A stretch of DNA of 64,000 nt from Coprinopsis marcescibilis (taxonomy: Eukaryota; Basidiomycota; Agaricomycetes; Agaricales; Psathyrellaceae), in NCBI GenBank assembly GCA_004369085.1, contig ML210220.1, positions 33,746-97,745 of the forward strand, read 5' to 3'. The position numbers and the translations under genes were made by a program. The notes below the pieces were generated by a model, which was given only the letters and a program-made list of their open reading frames with translations, ran no database searches and was not told where the DNA came from. Shown in pieces: positions 1 to 11,317 of the stretch; the stretch's first letter is position 1; every line of letters starts with the position of its first letter.

Positions 1-431
1 AACCCATACCCCGTGAAATCCCATAACCTTGGGCTTCCCCCAACCGTTATGGGATAAGACGGTGTCGACTGTACCATCGTCCTCACCCCGAAATCACGGA
101 TTCGCTAATTATAACGACAGTAATAGCCAAATGTGTACTCAGAACACGCAGGTTCGTCCTCCGCGACTTCGAATAACTTCTGATTAGCAAGACTGTGGAA
201 CCTACTGTGGGTAGGAAGTCCGTTATAAAGCAACGCAAGAATGCATACGATGTTATGATGCATGTACAGAGTACATCCAATTTGTCATCCTGGTGTGTAG
301 TAAGCCACCCGACAGTATGTATCTGTTGCGGAAGACTGCTGAAGCGCCCACAGGTCGGTTCGAACTTATCCGATGGGAGCGGGTATGTATAAATGCACTC
401 CGTTATCTATTTACACGTGGCTAGGGCACGT
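1..431. other. intergenic left edge, no gene seen
   Basis: No reading frame here has recognisable protein features or splice structure. It is the 3' flank of the first aldo/keto reductase gene, which ends just to the right on the minus strand. Confidence 0.5.
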
Positions 432-2235
432 CTAACTATGGCCAATGATATTCTGAGGCTTATAAGGCAAAGATAGCTCCTCGATCTCTTCATTTGTCAA
501 CTTTAGATTGACGGCGCCCAATAGCTCATGGAGGTTTTCGAGCGAAGTAGTGCCGACAACTGGTGCAGTAACGCCCGGTTGCGCGATAACCCAAGCCAGC
601 GCAACCTGGGCCATGCTAACTTGTCTCTTCTTCGCAATTGACTCGACACTAACAGACGCCGAATGTCAGTACAAAAGAGTTTGGGAGACTTCGAGTGTGG
701 ACTGACACTTCTATGACCCTCTCCGTGCTCTCTCCTGCATGATATCCTTTAATCATCCTATTGATAATTTAAGTATTGATACACAATCAGGATGAGTAAT
801 ATAAGCACACCTATCAACATTTCCACGCAAAGTCGACTTGCTCTGGTTTAGTGGGCGGGTAAGAAGTCCACGGGCGAGTGGCGACCAGGGGATAGATCCA
901 ACTCCCAAATGCTACACACCCGAAATAAGGAGTTACTTCATGTCTAAATGTAGAACTTAAGGAATCACCTTGAGAGTAGGGAACATCTCCCTCTCTTCTT
1001 CGCGGTACACTAAGTTGTAGTGATTTTGCATCGAGATAAATGGCGTCAAGTTGTTATTGATCGCATAGTCTAGAAATATTGTCAGAATCCTCGCTCAGGA
1101 AGATATATTGTATAGAAAGGCGCACTTTGCATGGCCTGGACTATTTCAAGGGAGAAGTGTGAGTATTAAGGATCAGGGATTACATCCGGAGACACAAGAC
1201 TAAACGGAAGACGCACATTGCCAGGCATGGCAGGAGGACATCCCAATATACCTCGCGTACCCCGCCTTGACCACATCGTGAAGGGCTTGCATCTACATAA
1301 ATATGACGGACAAAGCGTTAACTTGAATGTCACTTCCAACCTTAAAGCTGGCCTACCGTCTCCTCAATGGGAGTGTTGTTGTCAAACCTATGGCACTGGA
1401 GAACGTCGACATAGTCCAACTGAAGCCTTTGCAAGCTCTTCTTGACAGAGTCAAAGATATGCTGAGAGCGTGGTGTAAGAAATGTGCGCCGGCGCTCAAC
1501 CTTAGCGTAACGTCATGTACCTTTCGACTTAGGCCGTGCTGATTGACGTAGCCTTTCGCATCCGCCTCATCTGCAGGGATGAACCTCTCATTCACAGACT
1601 TGCCCACAGCAAAGAAAACCTATAAATAAAACATTAGCCTACTATCCTCATGTGGTGCTAAGGCTGAAGAGGGAAGTAGAAGTAAAACGAACCTTGGTGA
1701 GGATAACGATCTCATCCCTCGGAAGGTCAAACTTTTTAATAGCTTTTCCCAGAACAATCTCGGATTTTCCATTGGAGTACGCCTAAACACCCGCATCACA
1801 GCACGATAAAACACGACCCGAAGGTTTGTCAGCTTCAAAAGTTGTACACACACCCCACCTAAGTCTTAGAGTCTATATATATACTTACGTTGGCAGTGTC
1901 GAAAGCGTTGATTCCCGCATCGTAACTGTGGAGCAGGGGGGCTCAGTTTCAACAAAAACGTTGGGAGCGAGAGGACGCACGCAGCCTTGACAAGTTTCAA
2001 AGCCTCCTCCTCTTCCAACACCCAACCTTGCCATTGTTTTGACCCGAATGACATGGTTCCAAGGATAATCTTGGACACTTTCAGACCAGAGTTTCCGAGT
2101 CTGACTGTTATATCCCCGATTCAAGGCGCACATCGACGTCGAATGAAGTAAATAAAAAATGGGATTAGCGCGCTATATGTAGTGGACGAGGGGCATAAGA
2201 TACCAACCGTAGGGAAAAGACTTGCTGCTCGACAT
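432..2235 (-). CDS. aldo/keto reductase, copy 1 (spliced)
   Basis: NADPH-dependent oxidoreductase of the aldo/keto reductase family, probably cytosolic; the substrate cannot be told from sequence. The start MSSSKSFPY is read from 2235 and joined through about eight introns. Visible pieces in order are [26 protein letters not shown] (catalytic Asp and Tyr), VILTKV (catalytic Lys), [23 protein letters not shown] (catalytic His), [28 protein letters not shown] and the NADP-binding end [14 protein letters not shown], finishing IIGHS. The expected length of about 340 residues is reached and all four catalytic positions are present. An extra 56-bp intron (1070-1125) splits the MQNYA motif; copy 2 lacks it. 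Copy 2 lies upstream on the same strand with the same exon order, so this is a tandem duplication. Family assignment is secure; exon edges are inferred. Confidence 0.85.
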
Positions 2236-3514
2236 CTTCGGTTTGAACGGTTCTCGTTATGAACAAATTACTGTCGATGAGTAGTTTAAAGCTCGAGTAG
2301 AAGTATAGAGTCGAGAGTCGAATCGATACTGAGGAAAAACACAAAGCATACACCGACCTAAAGCTCGACCTTTTATAGTTCTCCATCCTCCATACCCCGC
2401 AGCTATGGCAGTACACTGGCCACGATACCCGTCGATAAACAGGACACCAAAGTATTTGGACTTCGCTCACAGGTACACCGCGATTGCGTGTCTGCACATC
2501 CACATTCCGACCACCGGATCCCTAGCCCGGAGCAGCGGCTTGGCTGAGCAAGACTAATGAGGAATATACATGACCAATTCAAACGGTCTGCGGAGCTCAT
2601 ACAACTGACTGTGAATGGTGAACTTTACGTGTTGATCGCGGGCAAGTTCTTCCCTCTTCACCCCTTCACCTCCTCATCACCCGCCCACGGGCAGCGCCCA
2701 ACCACAGGCCGCATTATATCACAAACCACGCAGTGTCTGTTATCCTCGATACAGCTTGGCCCTCAGCCCAGCAATGCATAGTACAGGCATCATCTCTCCG
2801 GAGAACGCGCTTCTCCTGTGACAAGGACTGCATGATGACGAGACCAGCTCGTCATTTGACAAGCCAAGGTGAGCAATCATTAATCGGTGGCCATCCAAGT
2901 TGGTAAACTTCAAGTGGGACGGTGTCAAGCGCACATCGTCATAGCTCTTGGGCTACGTATATATACACAGCACACTATTCTATACAACTGCGAATGAAGA
3001 GGCTATCACCGGGCGGCCATCTCAATCGCCCTGCGCATTTCCATTTCTCATCATCGCACAAATCAACTGACATGTCAACCCGCATACAGTGTACAGTAAA
3101 CAGTCTGCTGCACTTTATTGTCGCAGCAGTCTGAGCGTCACTCCCTAGACGGGTGCTGGGCTACGGTGGCTCGGTATCGCGCCCAGCTGGTGCAGAGGCA
3201 AGATTGGCCTATAATTACAGACTCGGAGGCGCGGGCCATTCTTGCAGAGTACCACAGCCACATTTTTAGTCTAATCTCATATGGGGGTGGGCCAATGCAG
3301 GCCTTGTCCTCACCGCCCACTTCCCCAGGTTTATACCCACAACAACGACGCCGGGAGCTCATAATAGCTACCAATGTAATACAATTTTGAATCATCGACC
3401 ACTTTGCTCCGAGTTTCAGAATGAAGTTAAATTTAGTAGTAGTTAGTGCCATTAGGATCAGGCCCGAGGCCGAAAGGCAGGTCTAACTTAGCCTATTACT
3501 AGGACTGAGTACTA
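2236..3514. other. intergenic spacer between the reductase copies
   Basis: About 1.3 kb between the start of copy 1 and the stop of copy 2. No reading frame has supporting domain or splice evidence. It presumably carries the copy 1 promoter, but I see no clear TATA box or other element. Confidence 0.5.
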
Positions 3515-5334
3515 CTAATTATGTCCAAACACCTGCTGCGGCTTGTACGGCGCAGACAGCTCCTCAAGCTCCTCCTTAGTCAACTCGAGGCTGACAGCAG
3601 CCAACAGCTCGCGCAAGTTCTCCAGCGAAGTAGTACCAACAATCGGCGCAGTGACACCTAAGTAAAATCGATTTTCAGCCAAGATCTTACGAGCAGTCTA
3701 ATACGCACAAAAGCGTGCGATAAGTTGAGGAAGTGGAAGACTGCCGTACCTGGTTGAGCGATAATCCACGCCAATGCAACCTGGGCCATACCAACCCCTC
3801 GTTTCTTGGCAACCGACTCCACGCTATATGGATGAAAAATAGAATCGTGAGTTTCATTGTGCGGCATAGCCTTGCATGAGGCATTGATTATAGAAGAAGA
3901 AAACTCACGCCTCGACGATCTTCTCTGTACTCTCTCCAGCATGGTAGCCCTTGATCATCCTACGTCGCGTCAACATACTACCATCAACAAAATACTAATC
4001 GCACGTACCGATCCACATTCCCGCGTGCCGTCTCCTTCCCAAGCGGGCGAGTGAGGAGTCCTCGGGCAAGTGGTGACCAGGGAATAGCGCCAACGCCCAA
4101 ATGCTATTCACCCACAAACACCCAAATTCAGTCATTCATGATCCAGCTCCGGGTAATTCAGGTGGAACAAGCAGCCGTACCTTGAGAGTAGGGAACATCT
4201 CCCGTTCTTCCTCGCGATACACGAGATTATAGTGATTCTGCATGGAGATAAACGGCGTGAGGCCATTGTTGAGGGCGTAGTTCTGCATGGCATGGACTAG
4301 AACCGCGTTAAGGCATACACGAAGCAGCCCTTTAGATGATGGAGTCGAGGAGGAAGAGGAACGACGTACATTGCCAAGCATGGCAAGAAGACATCCCGAT
4401 GTACCTCACATAGCCCGCCTTGACCACATCGTGGAGCGCTTGCATCTATACCCGCTCGTTAGCCAGCTCAGTGAGCATGAAAGCACCCGAAGTTCGAGCA
4501 GACTCAATTCAGACAAAACGCTGATCACTCACAGTCTCTTCAATAGGCGTGTCGTAGTCGAACCGATGGCATTGGAGGACATCGATATAGTCCAACTGAA
4601 GCCTCTCCAAGCTCTTCTTGACCGACTCGAAGATATGCTGTGGATACGTAAGTGAAATGCATCTCCAATTCAGATTCCAAGGGAGAACCTACCTTTCGGC
4701 TAAGCCCGTGCTGGTTGACGTATCCTTTCGCATCCGCCTCGCTCGGGGAGATGATGAAGTCCTCGTCAACGCTCTTTCCCACTGTAAAGTAAACCTGGAA
4801 ACTTCAGATACAAACGGAATTGTTTGGACGCCAATGCACACCTTGCTAAGGACAACGATCTCGTCCCTCGGAAGGTTAAACTTCTTGATCGCCTTTCCCA
4901 AGACGACCTCGGATTCGCCGTTGGAATACACCTAACGCGCAAAACATCGCGAAATGAGATACGATCAGTGAGCACCCTTCAACAAACCACCCCAGAAGAC
5001 ATACGTTGGCAGTATCAAAAGAATTTATCCCAGCATCGTACCTGCGAATATCAATAACCACCCCATCGTATCAGCCTACCAATTCTCGTTTAAACAGAGG
5101 CACGTTACGCACCCAGCCTTGATATGCTTCAACGACTCTTCTTCGTCCAGCACCCAGCCTTGCCACTTTGATGATCCATAGGACATGCACCCCAGTATAA
5201 TCTTGGACACCTTCAATCCCGAGTTGCCGAGACGTACTAATCAATAATTCAGATGTAAGCATATGCCGTGGAATGTACTATGTACTACCAAGTCAGAAGA
5301 ACTCACCATAGGGAACAGATTTGGTGCTCGACAT
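3515..5334 (-). CDS. aldo/keto reductase, copy 2 (spliced)
   Basis: Paralog of the reductase just downstream. The start is MSSTKSVPY at 5334; the stop follows QQVFGHN at 3515. The inferred product is about 340 residues. It carries [13 protein letters not shown] (catalytic Asp/Tyr), EIVVLSKV (Lys), [13 protein letters not shown] (His), [28 protein letters not shown] and [14 protein letters not shown], the cofactor-binding end. Exon order matches copy 1, except that the MQNYALNN exon is continuous here. No frame break was seen, so both copies look functional. The closest known relatives are the broad AAD/YakC-like reductases of fungi; the physiological substrate is unknown. Confidence 0.87.
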
Positions 5335-6176
5335 TGCAATTCGTTCAAGAAAGCTGCTATAACCAGGTCTGTCAGAGTTCAGAAGATCTCAGACACAAAC
5401 GCAACCTTCCCTGACGCCTTATATACCCAGTCTCCCCATCACAATCGATCACGCCTGGGAGCATCCTTTGCTCTCTGACTCCATCCCAGTCACACCTCTC
5501 GACAAGCCGTCGGTCCCGATTCCAAGATAAGGAGCTATTACACCCTAGACTGACAGCGCATTCCAATTCGAGAGCTAAATCGAAGGATCAGAAGCAACAA
5601 GTTACAAGTAGCAACGATTCTTCCGACTTGTTCAAGCCGTCATCACATCATGGTCCACGGCGGCCACGACATTGCCGCGCTTGCGCGTACCATTTGCCGA
5701 ATTCCCGGGCTGCAAAAGCTTATCTTCCACACATTTTTAAACGGGAGTACAGCCGAACAGCCTAATCTACGGTCTGCCCCTTACGCCCCTATCGGAGCAT
5801 TTACCTCTCACCGTGAAACGCGAACAAATGGCATCGCTTCAGGTCCCCGTCACCAATCCGTGCTTCCTGCCACGGAGGTACGATTACAAACAGGGACCAC
5901 CTGACATCCACTATGGCACTATAGTGATAAGCGCAAAAACAATACCCGGGGAGTCAGGAGAGTCCAGACCGAGGTCACATCATCACGCAACCACAAGCCG
6001 ATTCTAAACCAGCGCACATGTATTAGGACAAGGTAAAGCAAACACGCAAGTATTATTAAATTAACGCTACTCTAGCGGGACATACAAGCATCGTCCATTC
6101 AGAAGCAACCAACCCCGGTCCAACCTCTCCTCCCCTCTGTCTTTCCTCCATCCTCTTCTGGGCCTACGACCAAGCC
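5335..6176. other. intergenic, no convincing gene
   Basis: This contains a short open frame at 5650-5904 with no recognisable domain, conserved motif or intron partner. I treat it as non-coding. It lies between the 5' end of reductase copy 2 and the 3' end of ERG20. Confidence 0.5.
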
Positions 6177-7655
6177 TTACTTACTCCTCCCATAAATCTT
6201 GCCCAAAAAGCTCTCAAACACCTCCCTTTTCAACCCTGTCGCACTCTCATCAACAAGACCAATCCGCCTCCTCAACTCGCCCACAACAGTCTCCTCATAG
6301 TTCTTATAATGCCAAGGAATTCCAAGCTCCCTATACACACCCTTCACCCTCTCCTCCGCGTCCTTGTTCTTCTGTCCATAGCTCTCATCCAAAACCTTGC
6401 GCAGCTCCGCTTTACGCTCCTCGGTCAGCTTGGCGGTTGGGCCGGTGGAGATGGAGGTGGACGAGGAGGCAAGCGCAAGCGCAGTGTTGATCACCCACGA
6501 ACACTTGTTGTCCACGATATCAGTCCCGATCTTGCCGAGCACCTCAGGAGGGGCACTGTAATCCAAGAAATCATCCTGCACTTGGAAGTACTCGCCCAAA
6601 GGGATCAAAATCGACAACGCAATCGAATACGGATCGTTCCTCTTCTCGTTAATCTCCTTCCCGCCTAACCCAAACAACCAATCAGCAACCGCCCATATCA
6701 TATCACAGCACAGGAGGCAACGCGCTGCGGGACTCACCAAAGTTATTAACCCCAGTCAAGCTCGTACCAACAAGCGAGAACCGAGGTGGTGTATCTGTAG
6801 GGAACGGGATCCCCGAAATCATCATCGCACACGCAACGGGGAGGTAGAACGAGTAAAAGGCAGTCTTGTAGATGACGATCAGGCGGTGGCGTTCCAAACT
6901 GAACTTGGTCAGGTCGACGTGATCTTCGGGCGCAGTGATCAGATCGACGAGTTGACCCATCTCCGTCTGATACGTCGTCTCGTGGAACAGATCGACGAGG
7001 TCGGCGTAGTAGGATTCCCTCCTTTAAAATGAAAGAAGGTAAGATCAGCGCTGGTTTGTTGACGGAGACGTGGTAGTAGAAGGGGAAGAACGAAAAAGAC
7101 TCACCTAAAGTACTTTTTGATCAGCCAGTAAATGGGGGCCTCGAGCATGAAGCTGTCGTTGATCGCGATCATTCCAATCTTGGGGACGCGGTACCAGCAA
7201 GGCTGGCCTCGTCGGGTGATGGAAGAGTCCATAATATCGTCCGATACAAGGAAGAAGCCTTGCAACTACGAACCTATCAGCCCAGGGAAGATTTCGGACG
7301 TGTACCGATACTCACCAGCTCGATAGACCAACCCAGCACCGCTGCACGCTTATACTCCTCCTCCGTCAAGGGTGCGCCTTTCAGGATCTCCACGGTATCG
7401 CAGACAGAGATGCCTCGGTTGAGCTTTCCACCGGGGACGTTGTAGTCGAGGTTCTGTACGAGGTAAAATCAGATTTGATATCAAGTGCTACAGCGTAAGC
7501 GGTGTGCTAGGTTGAAAAAAACGTACGGCTTTGTACCATTCGATAGCCTCCTCAGGCATATTCTCGCCCGCGAAATTCTCGAGCAGTTCATCGCGTATCG
7601 CGACCCAAGCTTGCTCAAAGCGAGCGCGTCTGGAAGCTTTATCCGAAGAAGACAT
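6177..7655 (-). CDS. ERG20: farnesyl diphosphate synthase (spliced)
   Basis: Condenses isopentenyl diphosphate with dimethylallyl and then geranyl diphosphate to make farnesyl diphosphate, feeding sterol, prenylation, dolichol and sesquiterpene pathways. Exon 1 (7527-7655) encodes [17 protein letters not shown] and following residues. Later exons give [14 protein letters not shown], the first Asp-rich motif in [10 protein letters not shown] with TRRGQPCW, then [14 protein letters not shown] and [11 protein letters not shown]. The long last exon carries the second Asp-rich motif in [11 protein letters not shown] and [14 protein letters not shown]. The C-terminus is KIYGRSK. Total length is about 350 residues, as usual for the family. 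At least four introns are visible, with donors such as GCC/GTACGT. No defect was seen. The residues before DDIMD were not analysed for chain length, but overall similarity favours FPP over GGPP synthase. Confidence 0.92.
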
Positions 7656-8565
7656 GGTGGTAGTCGTAGAGTAGTTGTTGATACGGGGCAGGTGGGTGCT
7701 CGAGTTCCTATAATCACCAAAATAGCCCAGTTAGTTACTAGTCAGCAACAGCTATTTACATAAATGAGGGTGGCCAAAACGAAACGTATGGCGCTACGAA
7801 ATCAGGATAAGAATAAGAATGGTCAGATTCTATCCTGTTTCACGAATTTCTAAGCAGCGAGTGGAGACATTATGAGAACGAACGAGATCTGGCCGCATGT
7901 TGCACGCATCTTACGCATCCGGAACGCACAGAGGTCCGAGCGCATATTTGGACGCGAAGAATCCGGATCTTGACAGTCCAACCGCAAGTTTCAATGTTGC
8001 TCACATAACGTCAATCGACAACGCGCATACCCCTCCTCCGCCATCGCCGTCGCCCAACGTTCCCCATGCATCTCTGCTGCTGCAACTGCAAGCCCCCCGA
8101 ACGCGCGGAGCCCACAAAACCAAAGGAACCAACGCAGCCCAAGCAAGGGACCGAAAGAGCTGCAATAAAGCTGGCACTTACAATTTCAAATCCAAGAATC
8201 GTCAACACAGGACAACCGATAATTCAAGTCTATCCCGTCGACGTACTGATTCCAACAGATCTAAACACAAAGACCCCAGTCAGCGACACGAACGAAAGCA
8301 AAGGGTGTATAGCGCGAAGATACGCACAGTTGGTTGGATACGTGGCAGTGGGGAGAACGGAAGAACGGAAGACGCAGTGGTGGTGGTAGTGGTTGTGGTG
8401 GGCAAAAAGTCGTGCGATCCTTGGTGCTCCGGGTTAGAATATGTAAGGCAACCAGCCGCACTGGCATTGCTCCCGATTATCTCCCGAAATGAAATCCAAT
8501 CTAATCGGAGGCCATCGGTTGCCGGCGCTGGCCGTCGTAGATGCCCAAGGATAGCAATAAATGTA
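7656..8565. other. intergenic, ERG20 5' flank
   Basis: This holds a 227-codon open frame (7897-8580) that is low-complexity, lacks domains and runs into the tRNA-Glu gene, so it is not called. The ERG20 promoter should lie here. No clear regulatory motif was recognised. Confidence 0.45.
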
Positions 8566-8651
8566 TCGGGTATGGTGTAACGGCTAACATTGCCGCCTCT
8601 CATCTGTTGAGAGTGACCGCGGCAGCTCGGGGTTCGATTCCCCGTACCCGA
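8566..8651 (+). tRNA. tRNA-Glu (anticodon CTC) with intron
   Basis: The 7-bp acceptor stem TCGGGTA/TACCCGA is perfect. The D-arm and A box contain TGGTGTAACGG and the T-arm is CGGGG-TTCGATT-CCCCG. The anticodon stem is GCCGC/GCGGC with loop CTCTCA then C. A 15-base intron (tctgttgagagtgac) sits after position 37, the normal nuclear tRNA intron position. Its GAGAG can pair with the anticodon region, as in typical pre-tRNA folds. The isotype rests on the CTC anticodon and on Glu-like acceptor and D-arm sequence. Confidence 0.88.
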
Positions 8652-8911
8652 ATCTTTTTCACACCCGCCGACTATCGCTAAAATATGTCTCGGGAACTCA
8701 CCACTCCGCAAATTCTCTAACATTTTGCGTAGAAAACGTATAACTCACCTCACTCCGTCCGATACTTCAATGATGACAGTCATAACTTTAATTTCCTCCA
8801 GCAGTCGCTTTGTCGAGTCCACCGATCGGACAGCAATTCTTCCCGCAATGATTACCCCAGACCCCCCAAGAGCATAACCGAGCCAAAAAAAATTAGTCTT
8901 GAAGACTAGCG

Positions 8912-9014
8912 TCAGGTACGAGGAATCGAACCTCGATCTTCCGGTGGGGTTTGACACCAGGCGATTAACCTGGTGACGGGGGTTTCGGTTATGTTACCTT
9001 TACACTATACCCGA
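8912..9014 (-). tRNA. tRNA-like gene with abnormal anticodon arm
   Basis: Read on the minus strand, it has acceptor stem TCGGGTA/TACCTGA (one G-U pair), an A box TAGTGTAAAGG and a T-arm CGAGG-TTCGATT-CCTCG, all close to the facing tRNA-Glu. Between the D-arm and T-arm, however, lie about 55 bases that do not form one standard anticodon arm plus intron. Instead they contain a perfect 7-bp hairpin CACCAGG-TTAATCG-CCTGGTG and a competing stem CTGGTG/CACCGG. I could not assign an anticodon. It may be a tRNA pseudogene, a tRNA with an unusual intron or a tRNA-derived retroelement head. Confidence 0.5.
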
Positions 9015-9180
9015 ATGTTAAGATGCGATGAGATAGTAATCAAGTATTAAGGCGTATGTGTAAGGCTGTGAGGCCAAGAGGCTAAGAACGAGGTGAATGA
9101 GCGCTCGTACACGGCGCGGGAAAGACTGCATTTCGACTTCGAATCCCTTCAATCATGATGATTAATGGCCCTTGGCTAGT

Positions 9181-10002
9181 CTACAGAGGTCCATTAACAC
9201 CCAACACCAACTCTCCATACATCCTACTCAAAATGGCCCACAACGCGCTCTTATTCTCAGCCTCTTTCAGATCCACTTCATCATCATCGACGTTCCGGCG
9301 GCCATCATCACCGCCCTGACTCTTTCCGAGCTCTCTTCTTTTCGTCTCCCACTTGCGCAAGACGAAGCGAGATTTGAGGAACATCTTATACAACTCCACC
9401 AGCTTCTCTTCATCGACCTGCACCTCCCCATCGTCTACACACTCCAACTGCTGATAGATATTCTCTGGGTCGTAACCACCACGCCGCCCACCATCACCCA
9501 GATTCACCCCACTCGAAAAGGGTGATACGTCAGGCTGAGGGTCCACCTCGACCGACAGCCCCAGAAAGTGCACACCCCGCGCCACGTACTCTTCCAACGT
9601 CTCTTCCTTCCGCCGTATAAACAGCAAGCGTTCACCTGAATCAGGTTTGGAATCGACGTAGCCCCCCTCCATAGCGCTAGCCCAGTCCGCTTCACCCAAC
9701 ACCTCTGAATCTGAACCTCCCGGTCCCACCGCTGTCACATTATCAACCTGAACCTGTTGCATCCCAGCCTCAAACCCAACCTCGGACACCCCAGTCCCAT
9801 TCCCAGGCAGATTATCGTGGTTCAGAGATTGTTGAAGAGGGACCTGTGCATCATCCGAGTAGTACTGCGCGCTTGCACATGTCGCAGCACCCAGTGCAAG
9901 GAGGAGGGTGATGATAAGCCTAGGGTCGAGGTACCCCGTCGTCGTCGGTCCAGCTGTTCGCATGATGGGATGGGGTGCGTGTTTCTCCATGGTCGAGGAC
10001 AT
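9181..10002 (-). CDS. secreted protein of unknown function
   Basis: A single open frame of 273 codons with three possible starts: MSST.., MEKH.. and MRTAG... A hydrophobic stretch around residues 28-46 (IITLLLALGAATCASAQ) ends in an Ala-x-Ala-like site, consistent with a signal peptide. The rest is acidic and polar, with a tandem KRREL/RRN basic-acidic region near residues 225-250. No catalytic motif or known domain was recognised. A TATA-like run (atatatat) lies just upstream of the first ATG. It stands between the tRNA pair and the CHAT locus; its role is unknown. Confidence 0.55.
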   Translation of the reverse strand: MSSTMEKHAPHPIMRTAGPTTTGYLDPRLIITLLLALGAATCASAQYYSDDAQVPLQQSLNHDNLPGNGTGVSEVGFEAGMQQVQVDNVTAVGPGGSDSEVLGEADWASAMEGGYVDSKPDSGERLLFIRRKEETLEEYVARGVHFLGLSVEVDPQPDVSPFSSGVNLGDGGRRGGYDPENIYQQLECVDDGEVQVDEEKLVELYKMFLKSRFVLRKWETKRRELGKSQGGDDGRRNVDDDEVDLKEAENKSALWAILSRMYGELVLGVNGPL

Positions 10003-10450
10003 ATATATATGTACAAGCTAATATGTGTATGATCTCCTATTCGCGCCCGTTCATCAAGGATAACATAAGATGGGATGGGGCGCGGACAGGCACGGGCGCC
10101 ACGATGGGGTTACATAGCGCCGTTAACAACCACTGCTTGTCTGGTTTCAGACACACAACCCGCCCTGGTACCTGACCTACGGCGGTGTTACCGAATATAT
10201 GGCGGGAGCCTATATACATCCAAGGTATAACGCATTTTGTATATATTTACATAGAACACAGGTAATCATTACGCGTCAAATAAAGGCTACGCCGAGTTCT
10301 AGGATGAAGTTTGCATGGCAGATTGATAACGCGCTCGTCGCAGTATCGTCAAGCGCAGTCCCGTACATAAGGAATATACACAAACCGACTTAGAATGGGC
10401 TTAAGGATAGATATTGAATACATTACAATATATATAGAATCACAATGAAA
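10003..10450. other. intergenic, AT-rich, no gene
   Basis: About 450 bases lie between the 5' end of the secreted-protein gene and the 3' end of the CHAT remnant. There are several atatat runs and no coding evidence. Confidence 0.5.
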
Positions 10451-11200
10451 TTATACGCCGAAATGAACATAGGGAACCCAAGTGAGAAGCGAATGCTCCG
10501 AATTGCCGCTTCGTCTTCTTAGATTCTGGATGGCGTGGTGCAGTGCATATGACGCTCTCGACGCGTCAATCCCTTTCCCTCCCTCGGCCAAAAGGCACTC
10601 GTAAAAGTCTCTAGCAACCTCGGGCGCCTGTCTGTCACTAATCGACCACATCGTCCCCACAACCCCGCGATATCCCGCCGCAAGCATCCCAGCTGCCAGA
10701 TGAACCGCCTCTTCCGAGAGTTTCTCCTCCCCAGCGCTCGTTTGACATGCTGATAGAAACGCAAGATTGGCGTTGGGCGATCTCGGAGGTGGTGGTGACG
10801 CGTTTGGCGTGCGAGGTGAGGAGGGCGAAGACAGCGGACTGTGACTGCGGCGGAGGTCCATGGGGTTGCAGCCTGCCGCGACGTTTTTCACGCCTTCGCT
10901 GTAGATTGCGCGTGCGACTTCGTTCGTTTTGGAGGCTACGTCTTGAATGACACGTCCCGTTAGTATTACTAGCAATATAAAAGAGTCTGGCAAGTACCTT
11001 TGGTGATTTTGGGACCGCCGTATGATTTCTAGAGACCTAGACGCGGGTTAGACCTGTTCGCTGCAGATAAAAGTGAAATGACCTTTGGGACCGAGTGTTA
11101 CGCTGACTGTGGTGGCAAGGACGTAGACACCTTGAGCTCTCGCCCGCCCTTCATTGCTGAACCGCACCTCCGTGTGCGACGTTGTGGATAGTCGGTGCAT
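10451..11200 (-). pseudogene. HSP60-CHAT chimera
   Basis: Reading from 11200, [18 protein letters not shown] is the start of a mitochondrial HSP60 gene with a shortened presequence, followed by VSVTLGPK. A short piece matching SYGGPKITK comes next, then DVASKTNEV joined to [20 protein letters not shown]. The HSP60 exon DGVTVAKS.. and the ATPase residues GDxTTTATVL are missing. Near 10750 the frame runs directly into [15 protein letters not shown], the C-terminal third of a CHAT protease ending VPYVHFGV. It keeps the CHAT Cys (SACQT) but not the HFACHA histidine. The frame near the second HSP60 exon is broken by TAG unless splicing differs. The 3' part (10451-10993) is one open frame of 180 codons. 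This is probably a non-functional recombination product, though a transcript is possible because the HSP60 promoter is retained. Confidence 0.75.
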
Positions 11201-11304
11201 TAGAATAAGATTAGAAGAGAATAGGATGAAGAGTAGGCAAGGCTTTTTGATGAAGACTCTGAAGAGACAACGGATGATCTTTCTTTTCGTTTTGTCTGTG
11301 GGGA

Positions 11305-11317
11305 GAAAATTCGAGAA
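11305..11317. promoter_or_regulatory. heat-shock element (3 units)
   Basis: GAAaaTTCgaGAA comprises three alternating nGAAn units about 105 bases upstream of the HSP60-type start at 11200. It matches the established heat-shock-factor binding pattern. The same site with four units precedes the other HSP60 copy at 19464-19481. Confidence 0.65.

Noticed and set aside
5650..5904. 84-codon frame between reductase copy 2 and ERG20
   Set aside because: No recognisable features, no splice partners, and no codon or domain support.
7897..8580. 227-codon open frame
   Set aside because: Low-complexity composition, no domain, no intron logic, and it runs into the tRNA-Glu gene.
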